From: Wolfiporia cocos
Lineage: Eukaryota > Basidiomycota > Agaricomycetes > Polyporales > Phaeolaceae
DNA length: 64,000 nucleotides
Assembly (NCBI GenBank): GCA_029448655.1
Contig: JACCLO010000026.1
Location: 1-64,000, forward strand
Reading direction: 5' to 3'
The notes beneath the pieces were generated by a model. That model was not told where the DNA came from. It searched no databases and saw nothing but the letters and a program-made list of their open reading frames with translations. Positions within the stretch are counted from its first letter, which is position 1. Each line of letters starts with the position of its first letter. Made by a program: the position numbers and the translations under genes. Positions 41,830 to 53,452 of this stretch are shown here, piece after piece.

Positions 41830-42216
41830 AGGTACTGGTTGGTTCGACTGCAAAGGCCAACCCAGCTCTGGATGCCAGCTGCATATCCGGGATGTGTTCC
41901 AAGGAACATTATGCAGATTAGAAGGACCTGCAACAGGGACATCATATGGTGGTCCAGCAATAGCCTGATTTTGTTGTAAGGGTCCAGCCATGGGCTGGTT
42001 CTGAGGAACAAATGCACTTGCAATACCATGTTCCCCGTGAGGATGGTGCAAGGCAAAGTAAGGCTGTGGAAAGGGCTGCCTCATCTGCAATCGCTGACGT
42101 CGCACAGATGACGGTGTCATTTGCAGACGTGCTTCCCGGTCCTGTGCCCTATGTTCCTCTCGGTCATGTTCTGGTGTAGAGGGAGTATCCCTACAACAGA
42201 TTGTAACCTTCAGCAT
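41830..42216 (-). pseudogene. Helitron gene, N-terminal piece (inverted)
   Basis: 129 codons from MLKVTICCRD to NQPVP, Gln/Arg/Pro-rich. It joins 40902 in frame when TRIM F and one AGGTA copy are removed. It is the true N-terminus of the Rep-helicase; the apparent GTG start at 43212 lies inside LTR E2. Confidence 0.8.
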
Positions 42217-42303
42217 TCAGTGTGTCTGGCAGAGCAGAATCTGTACATGACGAATGTGTTTTTTGTGTGATGATATGAGAATTGTTGCCTCAAAGATTTG
42301 GTA

Positions 42304-42540
42304 AATCTATGTGCATTGACCCATAAGTGCCAAAGAACCCACTGCCAGCATGTTATAACAACCCACAGTATGTTGTGTTGCCCAAGCAAGTGTGAGGAAG
42401 GTCACTTATCAGCTCCTCAAATATTGGAGAGATCTATGTGCATCAACCCATTAGCCATAGAACCCAATGCCAGCATGTTATAACAACCCACAATATGTTG
42501 TGTTGCCCAAGCAAGTGTGGGGGAGGTTGCTTATAAGCTC
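42304..42540. repeat. Two tandem copies of a 127-bp unit upstream of the Helitron gene
   Basis: The block from TCTATGTGCAT (42306) to AGCTC (about 42414) recurs from 42433 to 42540 with about 85% identity. It lies in the inverted 5' non-coding region. Confidence 0.85.
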
Positions 42541-42724
42541 ACAGATAAGCAATGACTGTGTAGGGGCTTTCAACAGCTTATTACAGATGGTAATATGTCT
42601 GTTATTGCACCAATGTAGTGTGTCAATGTCTCTTGTCCCACTCCCCCACAGGGTAGGCAGGGGGCATTGTTTGTCACTGTTGTGACAGGGAAAGCCTAAC
42701 ACCTCCATCCACCCATGTCCACCT

Positions 42725-43244
42725 TGTCACGAAAACGGTCCTATACGCCCTTAGGGGGCGTCGTGGAACGTTGAGGGGCGTTGCAGCGTGGTACACACTC
42801 CAAGCTCATGTGACCATATAGATAAGATCCAGCGCGTATCCTAAAACATAGATAAGATCCCCGTCAAGTCATGTGATGTATCATGTAAGCATTTAGAGTT
42901 AGTACTTAGCACTTTGGTAGGCGCGTGCGCACAGGCCACGTCGCTTTAGGGCAGCCTTGATAGTCAATGCTCGTTTACATGTATATAAGCCATAGAGTCT
43001 GAGGCATTCTCCTCAGACTTCTCATTGTATCTCATCCGTTAATCCCAGTCTTACTACACCATCCCTCTGCTGAGCATGCCTGCCTGCTAGTCTGTGAACC
43101 TCGACGTCGCTGTAGCACTTGGCGACTACCCCTCGTATAGCATCTTGGGGACCGCGGGTGATCTGAAAGGCGCTAGGGGCGTTAGGATTAGTGGTGGTGG
43201 GGCGTTAGGCGGTGTGGGTGGGTCACAAAGTGAGATTTGTGACA
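42725..43244 (+). repeat. LTR E2, right inversion breakpoint
   Basis: 520 bp, plus orientation, flanked by CACCT (42720-42724) and GAAAG (43245-43249). It contains a TTTAGGGCAG motif, TATA (CATGTATATAAG, about 42978) and the inverted repeat GTCTGAGG/CCTCAGAC. It splits the Helitron reading frame. Confidence 0.93.
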
Positions 43245-43249
43245 GAAAG

Positions 43250-46200
43250 CCATGCTAGCAGAGTGCGTGCACACAGACAAAATCAGGAATTGTCCATTCC
43301 TTCCACACCACACATGCTGGCACCTTCCTCCTCTGCAGGCAGTCGCTATCAGACATTATTGGCACAACGAACAAATCATGACAGCCATGTCAGGGATCAG
43401 CAAAGGATTGTGCAGCAGACACATGAACGCCAGGTTGAACGTCAAGCAGCACTTGCTAACGACACACAGCTGATCGAAGAGGCCAGACTGCAAAGGCAGA
43501 TCCAGCAGGGCACAGCAGTTGCTGGCAACATGTGGCTGATCGAAGAGGCCAGACTGCAAATGGAGATCCAGCAGCACGCAGAACTTGCTGATGACATACA
43601 GCTGATAGACCAGGCCAGATTCCAAAGGGATATCCAGCAGGGTGCAGCAGTAGCCGATGACATGCAGCTAATTGAACAGGCCCGGCTGCAAAGGGAGATC
43701 CAGCAGCATGCAGCACTTGCTGATGACATGCAGCTGATCGAACAGGCAAGACCCCAAAGGGAGTTGCAGCAGCACCAAGAGCCTCAAATCCCACAAAATA
43801 TCCCTTTGGGAAGGCAGCCCTATGTTGAACCAGCAGACCGTCACTCCATTGGAAGGATGGACATACAATGTCCACACTGCCATGCATTGCACTGGAAAGG
43901 CGAGCGCTTGAAGTCGTCCACTAACACCAACCACAAGTTTGGTGTATGTTGCCTTCAGGGCCAGGTGGATCTGCCTCCTATACAACTGCCTCCTGCAGCA
44001 TTATGCCGACTGTTCATGGGTGTGGATCCCCACTCTCGATCATTCCGGGACAAGATCCGGCAGTACAACAATGCATTTGCATTCACGTCTGTCACTGTCA
44101 ATGTCGATAATACCATCCTCAATGGCTCAGGCCCATACTCCTTTAAGATACATGGTGCTCTGTACCACAAAATGGGAAGTCTCCTCCCACCAGAGGGTCT
44201 GCAGCCATCATATGCACAGCTCTATATACATGATCCTCAGGCTGCCCTGGATACCCGCAATACGCGGAATCACAATCTGGATCCAGGAATCATGGGTGAG
44301 CTGCAGGTGGTGTTTGAGGAGCATAGCCCCTTTGTTCCTCTCTACTGCTGTGCACTTGAGATCCTACAGGCAAAGCCACCAGAAGAACAGCTCAATGTGC
44401 GGGCCCACATAATGTTGCAGCATACTGCAGACAGACGGTGTTATAACCTCCCCACCACAGACGAGGTTGCAGCGGTGATTCCAGGCAGTGGTGAGGAAGA
44501 TGTTCAAAGACATAGAGACATTATCCTCCGGCTCCATGGTGGTAACTTGGAATGGATCAGCAACATACACCCACTATATTCTCCATTGCACTATGTGCTG
44601 CTGTTTCCACATGGTGACCAAGGATGGCACCCCTTGTCACCATCAGGAGCAGGCCCTCAAGGACAGATGCGGAGCCACACAGTCTCTGAACAATGCTTCT
44701 ATGCCTATCGTCTACACCCCCGCATCATCAGACATGAAGATGGGGTTGAGGAGTTTGACTATCTCTTCTGTGGGGGACGTCTGTTCCAACAGTATGTTGT
44801 AGATGCATGGGCTTCCATTGAAGCTAGCAGGCTCAATTGGATCCAGAACAATCAAAGGCAGATTCGTGCAGACCTCTACAATAGTGTAAGGGATGCCCTG
44901 AATGCTAATGACAATGTTCCAGACCTTGGCCAACAGGGACAGCGGATCATTCTGCCCTCCTCCCATGTGGGAAGTGCACGGCATATGTATCAGCTGCTTC
45001 AGGACTCCCTGGCCATTTGCCGATATTGCCGCAAACCTGACATATTCCTCATGATGACGGCCAACCCTAAGTGGCCTGAATTACAGGATGCATTGATGGA
45101 GCTGGATGCCGATGAAGATAATCCTGGGCATTCATGGAAGAAGCAAACAGCAGCAGACCGTCCTGATATTGTGGCCCGTGTGTTCCATCAGAAGCTCCAG
45201 GCCTTGATCAAGCTGATCAAGGATGGCTTCTTTGGTGAGCTGGCCGGGGATGTCTACACCAATGAATTTCAGAAGCGAGGGCTGCCTCATGTCCACCTTC
45301 TGATTTTTCTGAAAGATCTCTACAAGATCCAAGATGGTGGCCAAGTGGACAACATTGTGTCTGCACAGCTTCCCTGTCAGGAGACTCAGCCAAAGCTCTA
45401 CAACACGGTCACAAAATGCATGCTCCATGGGCCATGTGCGGACAATAACCCTCATGCTCCATGCATGGTGGACAGGGCCTGCTCCAAGCGTTATCCAAAG
45501 CAATTTTGCGAGGACACCCAGTTTGGAGAGGATGGGTACCCCACCTATGCACGCCCTGACAATGGCCGCTCGCATGTCAATTCCAGGGGTAACCGCTTTG
45601 ACAATTGTCATGTTGTTCCCTACAACCCTCACCTCACTGCCATGTTGGACTGCCATATCAATGTGGAGATCTGCACTTCCATCAGGGCAGTGAAATACAT
45701 CCATAAGTACATCTACAAGGGGCATGACCGTGCCACTTTGGAGGTTGGACAGGTGGATGAGGTAAAGGAGTACATTGACGGACACTACATTGGACCTGTG
45801 GAGGCATTTTGGCACATTGCAGAATTTCCTATGCATGAGGAGAAGCCTTCTGTCTATCAGCTGACCGTACATCTCAAGGATAAGCAGATGGTGTTCTTTA
45901 CTGAGGGAGATGATCCACGGGAAGTTGCTGACCGTCCATCCTCGACAAAGACTCAGCTCACAGAATGGTTCACGGCAAACCAAGAGCTCCCAGGGGCAAC
46001 ACAGCACCTATATCAAGATTTTCCACAGCACTTTGTGTGGAATGCAAGGACCCATTCCTGGAAGGTCAGGGAACGGGACTTCTCAATAGGCAGGATGGCC
46101 TTTGTGCACCCTTCAGCTGGTGAAAAGTTCTACCTATGGCTCCTGCTCATGGTGGTGAAGGGTGCCACCTGCTGGGATGACCTCTACAAGGTCAATGGGG

Positions 46201-48134
46201 TTGCATACCCAACCTTCAAGGCTGCATGTTCTGCCCATGGACTTCTGGAGGATGATGGGGAGTGGGAACTGTGCTTGGAGGAGGCAGCAGACATGCAGTC
46301 AGGATCACAGCTACGCGATCTGTTTGCCATACTCCTCACCCATTGTCATCCTGTGGAGCCTGCCGACCTCTGGATCCAGTTCAGGGATAAAATTTGCGAT
46401 GACCTACAACCCCGAGTTATTGCTTATGGACATGAGGATCCCACAGATGAACAGGTCTGGGACCTGGGACTGTTCCTTCTCAATCATATACTGCTCAAGT
46501 ATGGAAGGCGGCTAACAGACTTTCCACCTATGCCCCTTCCTCAGGCACAATGGGAGCCTCTGCACGTAAATCCCATCCTTCAAGAGGAACTTGCCTATGA
46601 CAATGCAGAGCTTGCAGTGGAGGTGGAGGTGGACAGGGAACGCTTCAATCCAGAGCAGGCAAATGCCTATGATGTGGTCCTGCAATCTGTCCTACAGCAA
46701 GAAGGAAGGATATTCTTCCTCCACAGTGCAGGTGGTGGTGGCAAGACATTCACATGTAATGCCATTGCTTCTGCAGTTCGAATGCACAGGAAGGTGGCAC
46801 TCTGTGTTGCATCCTCTGGGATTGCATCATTACTTCTCACTGGTGGACGCACGGCACACTCCCGTTTCAAAATACCCATAGTGGTCCATGGGACTTCGAC
46901 CTGCCATATCCCCAAGAACAGCAATCTGGCTGATCTCATATGGGAAACAGGGATTGTCATATGGGATGAGGCACCCATGCAGCATCGCCATGCCATAGAG
47001 GCAGTGGACCGGACCCTTCGTGATATCCTGGACAAGGACGTACCATTTGGTGGCATTACTGTGCTTTTTGGAGGCGACTTCCGACAGACACTACCTGTTG
47101 TTCCTAGAGGCACAAGGGAGCAGATTGTGTCTGCTTCCCTGAGGAGGTCATATCTGTGGAGGCACATTCAGGTCCTTCATCTTACACAGAACATGCGGCT
47201 TGACCGCACACCTGCAAGTGATGCTTTTGCACAGTGGTTGCTTAATGTTGGAGCAGGAGACCCTAGGTCTTCCCAGAACAATGTTTCTCTTCCAGAGAGC
47301 ATGAGGCTGGCCAACAATACAGTTCAAGGATTGGTGGATGCTGTTTATCCTGGCATTGCTGAAGGAAACAAGTCCGATCAATACTTCCTCAAACGGACAA
47401 TTCTGTGTGCCAAGAACGATGTGGTGGCAGAACTCAATGCCTTCATATTGGACAGGTTCCCAGGAGAGGAGGTTGTGTTGACAGGGTCTGACAAGGTTGT
47501 AGGTGTAGAGGGCGAGCACTATCCTGTTGAGTATCTCAACTCGATCACGGTCTCCAGCCTACCCTTGGCTCATTTAGCTCTCAAGCCAGGTTGTCCCCTC
47601 ATGCTTCTTCGGAACATTGACCCAGCCAATGGCCTCTACAATGGAACACGGATGATTCTGATGTCGATACGTCCATGTGTACTTCAGTGCCGGATATTAG
47701 GAGGAAGCCATGCTGGAAAGGTGGTCTACATCCCCCGCATAACTCTGGAGCCATCCACACAAGATATCCCCATTGCCCTTTCCCATCAGCAATTTCCTGT
47801 CCGCCTTGCATTTGCCATGACCATCAACAAGTCCCAGGGACAGTCGGTCATGCATGTGGGATTGGATCAAGGTGTTGCTGTGTTCTCTCATGGCCAGCTC
47901 TATGTTGCTCTATCACGGTGCACAGCAGCAGAGCATATCAAAGTCCTGTTCCCACCAGATTCAGAGACTACCAGCACAGCAAACATTGTCTACCACGAGG
48001 TGCTTTCAGGCCTGTTAAACAATTGGTATGCACACTTGCAGCATTTGGGATGCCTTCAATGGTCTGACTTATTTCTTAGAGGATGCTTTGGGGTGTGTGG
48101 ATCAATGGAGGGATTGTTACCATACTGGCTGTGA
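43250..48134 (+). pseudogene. Helitron Rep (HUH) and Pif1-type helicase, main part
   Basis: About 1,627 codons, open. A Gln-rich region with about five degenerate 35-40 residue repeats (QLIEEARLQ type, 43460-43770) is followed by a cysteine motif (CPHCHALHWKGE) and the Helitron-like N domain. The Rep has FLMMTANPKWPE, the HUH signature GLPHVHLLIF (HVH at 45288-45296) and two catalytic tyrosines in KYIHKY (about 45696 and 45708). The Pif1-like SF1 helicase shows Walker A AGGGGKT (about 46731), WDEAP, FGGDFRQ, NKSQGQ (about 47827) and YVALSR. It nicks and joins DNA ends and unwinds the strand in rolling-circle transposition. Joined with the two inverted pieces the protein would be about 1,795 residues. 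As it stands the N-terminus is lost. Confidence 0.93.
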
Positions 48135-49171
48135 TGGTATGCACGATCTACCACATCCAATCCATTGCTGACTCTCGAATACAGGATTTGTGTGCTGTGG
48201 AGAAGGAAGATCTGTGGTCAAATGAGGCCATGGCTATTGAGTTCAGCAAAAATGGTACGTGTTTGATCTCATAGGTGCACACATAGCTGACTTGAGATGA
48301 TAGGACTTGGGATTGGGTTGACAAGAAAGTATGATTGGACTTAGAATGGCTCTGTCCAGTATGGTCTTCCTTTATTCTGTTTGTTATATGCTGATGTCTT
48401 TGACTTAGGATTCCTCAAGAACTGTGAAAAATTAGTGTAGAGGATGTGTTTGTAATTGATTGATGTTTGCTATTGAATGTTATCAAAAATGCCTTACTTT
48501 TTGCATGAATTTGTCACAGATTTCTGTGGCGTTTAATATGTTACCCCCTCCCTGGTTCGAACCTAGGGACTTATGGTTAGTTTGTCACATGATCAGTTGT
48601 AGTACATGGTACAGCGGTATACGCGTACACTCAGAGGCTCATAGTCACATGGTAGATAGCGCTTTCAGCTTACATAACTAGTCACATGGTTGTGCGCCTT
48701 GACATGGGCGCACAGACCCCTTTAGTTTAGGGTAGTCATACTGCGACTGTTGACTGTGCATGTATATAGTCTACCGTCTGAGGCCTTACAGCCTCAGACC
48801 TCGTATCCTCGATGCTGGGCATTGTCCCTCAGTTCTACTCCATGACCTCTGTGTGCTAGTCTGGGAGCCTGTGCTACTACTTGACGACGGTGGGGTAATA
48901 CACCATTAGTCTTCAGTCTTAGCCTTTGGCATATCCTCCCCAGTGGTCTACCTAGGCATCAAGTGTCTAGGTTAGACGTTAGTGTGTACGTCCAGTAAAT
49001 CTGTGTCAGAATGGTGTGACTTTAGGGCAGGCTTGAGAGAACTTGAAATGTGCTTGCCTTGACTTTAGGGCAGGTTTAAGAGGACTTGAATGAACTTCCT
49101 GCATTGATCTCATATAAGCACATGAATTGAGATATCATGATATCTAAGTGACTAAGTACTGAAAATGTGTG
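48135..49171 (+). other. Helitron 3' non-coding region containing LTR K
   Basis: No coding sequence recognised. LTR K occupies 48512-49008. Two copies of GACTTTAGGGCAGG occur at about 49019 and 49069. Confidence 0.55.
48512..49008 (+). repeat. Solo LTR ('K') in the Helitron 3' region
   Basis: TGTCACAGAT..CTGTGTCA, 497 bp, flanks GAATT / GAATG (4 of 5 match). It has a palindromic GGTTCGAACC near its start, TTTAGGGTAG, TATA (CATGTATATAG) and the inverted repeat GTCTGAGGC/GCCTCAGAC. Confidence 0.85.
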
Positions 49172-49201
49172 CCGTGGCGAAGCCATGGGTAATTAACCTA
49201 G
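49172..49201 (+). other. Helitron 3' terminus: hairpin and CTAG
   Basis: CCGTGGC-GAA-GCCATGG (one G-T pair) forms a hairpin. Nine bases later comes CTAG at 49198-49201, then T, the classical CTRR-T arrangement. Confidence 0.8.
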
Positions 49202-49762
49202 TCTAATCTAAGGGGGTCATGTGACATACTGGTGTAGTAGTCCATGACGTGGCGGTCTAACACTGCAGAAGGGGTTGACACAGTATGGCCTGACGTACGT
49301 GGGGACCGTGTAAGTGGGGATCCTGGCACCCAGCGAGGCTCTCAGACTAGCAAGGGGGCTAAGAGAGAGAGAGAGATGGGGCAGGTCACAGACGGGCATG
49401 CCAGGCAGCCAGACAGTAAAGGGGGGTATCATTACCCCCAGACATCGAGGATGCTAAACATGAGCATAAGGCTCATGTCGTCGTGCATATATACATGGGG
49501 TAGCACTGTAACTAAGGAGCCTGCCCTAAGGCCTACCGAGGCTGTGCTGCATATGTAATCATAATGTGGCGCCAGTAATGGCGCCTATGCATAGGGGGTG
49601 TGACGCTATAGGGATAGCAGGTTAATAACATAGATAAAAGCCTGTATATACCATAAGAAATAACGGGGCAACGCCACAGTAAAAGCTGTGACAGGGGTGG
49701 TAAATGCCTATGTTCAACCCCTGGTGGAAAAGGGTTAGGCCATGTCGCATTTTCTGTGACAA
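49202..49762 (-). repeat. LTR fragment ('M') split by solo LTR I1
   Basis: 49202-49275 plus 49694-49762, ending TTTTCTGTGACA, with GTTCAACCCC near the end. It is probably the sequence into which the Helitron and LTR I1 inserted. Confidence 0.5.
49276..49693 (-). repeat. Solo LTR ('I1'), 418 bp, duplication GGGGT
   Basis: TGACACAG..CTGTGACA with GGGGT at 49271-49275 and 49694-49698. The inverted repeat CATGAG/CTCATG lies next to the reversed TATA (GCATATATACATGG). Confidence 0.93.
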
Positions 49763-50237
49763 GCACTTACAGTAGTAGTGCGACCATCATGTATATATAC
49801 GATGTACTCTAAGGCTTATACATTATTCTCATTGTTGAGGCTAGCACCCTACACCCTTACCTTGCCTACATGCGTGCTTGACCACCTTGAGCCCCCTCTA
49901 CTATCTTCACTGCTAGTCTGGGTCTTCACCTCTGGGATACGGTCTTAGACACCCTCTGGCCTTAGCTCTACATGGTCCCCCAGCTATGCTGGTCCAGTAT
50001 GGTCCATGACAGATGGTGTCACCTCGCCAGTTCTCAGAGTCAAGCTAGTACGAAAAGCATGGGAAGAGAGATGATCTACAGTCTGTCAAAGGCCCAGTTT
50101 TTATGTTACATGGTGCCAGAATTTGAGGGCCAATTGAAAAGTGACAGGATAGAAACTATGATGAAAGGAAGTGGAAGAGGCACCTAATTGAGTAAGGGAT
50201 TTGCCATAATAGTATAAACAAGTTGGGGTCTGTGTCA
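49763..50237 (+). repeat. LTR-like fragment with TATA
   Basis: CATGTATATATACG near 49790 and a 3'-end-like GGTCTGTGTCA at 50237. The 5' part is missing. Confidence 0.4.
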
Positions 50238-50728
50238 TCAGCACAGACACATCCACTATACATTAATACATATCAAACACAATGCACAATGGCTCAAGCA
50301 TGATTGGCTGATCATAGACCATGCCCTATTTACATGCACATCTCACTGCCCTTGAGTGCAGGAACATTGGGCTAGATCGTCAACAGCTCTACATCGAATC
50401 AGTTAAACATATCTGTGGGACATAGCTCCTGCACTGGTAGAGTTGGTGGGAGTATGACAGTATCATACAAATAAAATATAAAATATACCATAATAGTAAG
50501 AAAAGTGATGAATTGGCTGTGTGGCATAGTTCACCTCCACACCAGCTCAATAGCCAGTCCCCTTGTACCACCACCTTAGGTCAGTTCCTAGGGCTTATAT
50601 GTTTAGATTCCCAGCAGGCTGGTGAGACACTGTCTTGTGTCACCAATCAAGGGCTTTCTAACAATATCCATATCACCTTAAGGGCTTATAGTCACCACTA
50701 CAATAGGTGCCCATAGGTCTGGACCCTC
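50238..50728. other. Unassigned, no gene seen
   Basis: No open frame with recognisable content, and no clear repeat termini. Confidence 0.4.
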
Positions 50729-51120
50729 TGTCACAGTTATCTGCAACAATAGGTGAAATATGCCCCTCCCCCATCTCGAACTCACGACTTCCTACATTCA
50801 ATCACCTGACTCCTAGATTAGATTGATGTGTAGTTACTTAAGATAAGATATCCACAGGTAATGTCACGTGTACATGTCATCATTACTTAGTCATACCTTA
50901 GCACTTGCACACTGGCCTTGTCATTTAGGGTAGACATTTAGGGTAGCAGTGCACTGCATGTATATCACAAGACTCACAGGCGGTGAGGAACCCTAAACAT
51001 ACCCCTAGCTACTTGCATAGGGGTAGAACTGCAAGGACATGCCATGTCACTATGGCAGAGGTCACCTTCCAGGTACTAGCCAAGAAGCAGAGTGGGTGTC
51101 ACGCAGCAAGGATGTCAAGG
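50729..51120 (+). repeat. Truncated LTR ('N')
   Basis: Starts TGTCACAG, with tRNA 3'-half-like sequence in antisense (ATCTCGAACTCACGACTT), two TTTAGGGTAG copies and CATGTATATC near 50958. The 3' end is not found and LTR O begins at 51121. Confidence 0.6.
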
Positions 51121-51453
51121 TGTCACAGATTTTGGATTAAGCGTACTCCTTTCCCCGGGTTCGAACCAACGGTCTTAGGTGTACATGGTCACATGATCTT
51201 GTAGACAGATTAGATAGTCACTAGTGCTGGGACAATGGTAGATAAGGTCATGACCGTGACTCGGTCATGTGATAAGGTTATGTAGATGACGCCATAGTTA
51301 TGTGCTTACGCTTGGGCCCCTTTAGGGCGGCCCCTCTTAGCAATAGTGCGATGGCCTCTGCATGTATATAAACCACGTCACTCTGGGGCTTACTCCCCAG
51401 AGTTGTTATTCTAGTTGTGGGGGCGCTTCCCCTCATTCTGGCTTCCACTAGGC
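51121..51453 (+). repeat. Truncated LTR ('O')
   Basis: TGTCACAGAT, GGGTTCGAACC, TTTAGGGCGG, CATGTATATAAACC (about 51360) and the inverted repeat CTCTGGGG/CCCCAGAG. It is cut at 51454 by LTR P. Confidence 0.7.
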
Positions 51454-52016
51454 TGACACAAGACTTACTATTGATTGAGCTTAAGTGCTGAAGGGGTGAG
51501 CGATAAGGTTATCAAGCAGTAAAGCAAGTAGTTATTGGTCAAAAGCTTTAAGAGCTATATGACAGTGGTCGAGAGATGAACTAGTCTGAGTCCTAAGCGA
51601 CTCAGACATTGGCTTATATACATGGTCAAGACCAGTGCTACGTGGCCTACCCTAAAGTACCATGGTCTGTGCGTAGCAGGGAGACATTCGTTAGCATGTG
51701 ATAGTGGTTATCGGGGTATGAGTAATCATGCCCGAGGGATCGTGACTAGGTGAGGCGCCGTCATCCATGGGCACTGAGCCTAATGTGTCATGTGAGGTAT
51801 TCGGCAGTTAGTGAAGGTGTTTGTATCTACTTGGTATGTGGCTACGAGTGATGATAAGCGATTGATGAGACAAGATGGACGAGTTGTGATAACAGATAAG
51901 ATGGGTGATCATGTGATTGGTGTAATTGGCGCTATGTGTAGAACTTGAGCTATGGATGTCGTAGAGACTTGTATAAAATAGGGAAAAATAGGGGAAAAAG
52001 GGATAATTTTGTGACA
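51454..52016 (-). repeat. LTR ('P'), 3' LTR of a decayed minus-strand element
   Basis: TGACACAAG..TTTTGTGACA, 563 bp, left flank TAGGC. The adjoining inner sequence reads on the minus strand as a polypurine tract TGAAGTGGGGGTAA, identical to that of TRIM F, so the element body lay to the right. Confidence 0.75.
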
Positions 52017-52442
52017 TTACCCCCACTTCAGATTTCAACGTCCTCGTTGAAGATTTGACCTTGTGAACCTTTGATTCTTTTATAGACTGCATATGCAGTA
52101 GAATGTTAATGGTTCGCTGGAGGAGTTACTGATGGTGGTTTGTGAATTGTTTTCCCTGTTTGTTATTCTTCCGTGTCTCTTGTTTGGTTCCTTGTCAGGA
52201 ACTAAGCTCATATGTTTGGCAAGTACTATATTGTAGATCGAATGGCATTCGGACTTAGAGACCTTGTGTCATGTTTGACAGTTCTCTAGTATATGATCCT
52301 CGTCACGCTTGTAGAGTTTGTGCTAGAGCCCATTGAAGGGTTAGACTTTGTGGTTCTACTTTGTGTATGTTGGTGAGGGTTGTTCCCTTGTCAGGGGTAT
52401 TTCGCCTTGTGATCTAGTACTGCATTGAATTGTTCTATAGGC
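52017..52442 (-). other. Interior of the element ended by LTR P, decayed
   Basis: It begins with the polypurine tract. The rest is T-rich with no open frame of note, and it probably continues beyond solo LTR Q at 53453. Confidence 0.45.
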
Positions 52443-53447
52443 TGACACAAAACATACCCCTTGCCCCCCCTATCTCCGAGTGTCTACCGCATAGTCCTAC
52501 GAAGTGCACTTCTGGATGTATGTTGGCATAGAGGTAGAGGGCCCCAGTCTAGTGAGATGTTTGTGGAGAGGTCACGCAGTGAGGTTGAAGGCATAAGGCA
52601 TATCCTACCCCTCATCAGGGAGGACGCCGACAATTCTAGTTCTGGGGAGTAAGCCCCAGAACGCATGAGCTTATATACATGAGCAAGCGCAATCCCTATT
52701 CTACTACCTTGCCCTAAAGGCTTGGTCTGTGCGTAGTGATTATGCTTCCCTACCCACGATCATATGTGCATATTATGTAAGTACGCCGCACCTGACCAGA
52801 GCGCTGGCTTCTACCTACATGTGACCCCTTAGGTCACGTGACTACCTGCGACCCTCTCGTCAAGGCGCTGGCACGTGCTGACCCAAAACTCTAGGATCAT
52901 CCCTCAACGCCTAACGTCCCACTCCAAGCCTGACTCCCAAGACTAAGTCGACGTAAGGGTAACCAAGCCTTAGTCGAGGTCGAGGTACTTCAACAGACTA
53001 GCGAGTATTCACAAGGAGCGCAGCAGGGGGATAACGAGCAATGGAGGGCCTAAGCCCCAAAGTCGAGATTAAAAGGTCTGAGGCAAGAATGCCGCTAGAC
53101 CCAAGTATTTATGTACATCAGGAGCGCCATAACCAAAGGCCATATTGTCTACCCTAAAGCAACGCGGCCTGTGCGCGCGCGCCTACAAGTCATAGCCTAG
53201 AACACTTATCTAATGTACTATCTTATCTGTAAGAGATGCGCGTTATCTCCAGTAAGTACCATGACGCCAATAAGGACGTCACGTGCCCTATAGTCGTGAA
53301 GTCGAGGGTTCGACTCCCGGTAAAGCCAAAACATTTAATATAGGAAACATCACCGAATAATCTGTGACACGCGCATTAGAGAGTGGCGCGGGGCGCTAAA
53401 CTTGCCGTTGGGCAAGATCTTGGACGCTATTCCCAAAATCTGTGACA
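52443..53447 (-). repeat. Solo LTR ('Q'), duplication TAGGC, split by LTR R
   Basis: TGACACAAAAC..AAATCTGTGACA with TAGGC at 52438-52442 and 53448-53452. Its own length is about 514 bp without R. The inverted repeat TTCTGGGG/CCCCAGAA is next to a reversed TATA (GCTTATATACATG). Confidence 0.88.
52879..53369 (-). repeat. Solo LTR ('R') nested in Q
   Basis: TGACCC..CTGTGACA, 491 bp, flanks CGTGC / CGCGC (4 of 5). Near its right end is a tRNA 3'-half-like block (GGGTTCGACTCCC then GGTAAAGCCA). Confidence 0.8.
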
Positions 53448-53452
53448 TAGGC

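Larger units (their letters stand above)
40203..49201 (+). mobile_element. Helitron (Rep-Pif1 type), disrupted and partly inverted
   Basis: The 3' end is well supported: a hairpin at 49172-49188, then CTAG (49198-49201) followed by T. The 5' end is uncertain; TC at 40203-40204 preceded by A is a candidate. One long gene is split into 42216-41830 (minus), 40902-40787 (minus) and 43250-48134 (plus) by TRIM F, two E LTRs and an inversion of 40787-42724. LTR K sits in the 3' non-coding part. No intact open gene remains. Confidence 0.8.

Noticed and set aside
43212..43250. GTG start for the Helitron protein
   Set aside because: It lies inside LTR E2; the true N-terminus is in the inverted pieces at 42216-41830 and 40902-40787.
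51454..53447. P and Q as the two LTRs of one element with duplication TAGGC
   Set aside because: The LTR sequences are unrelated beyond the termini, and Q has its own perfect duplication.
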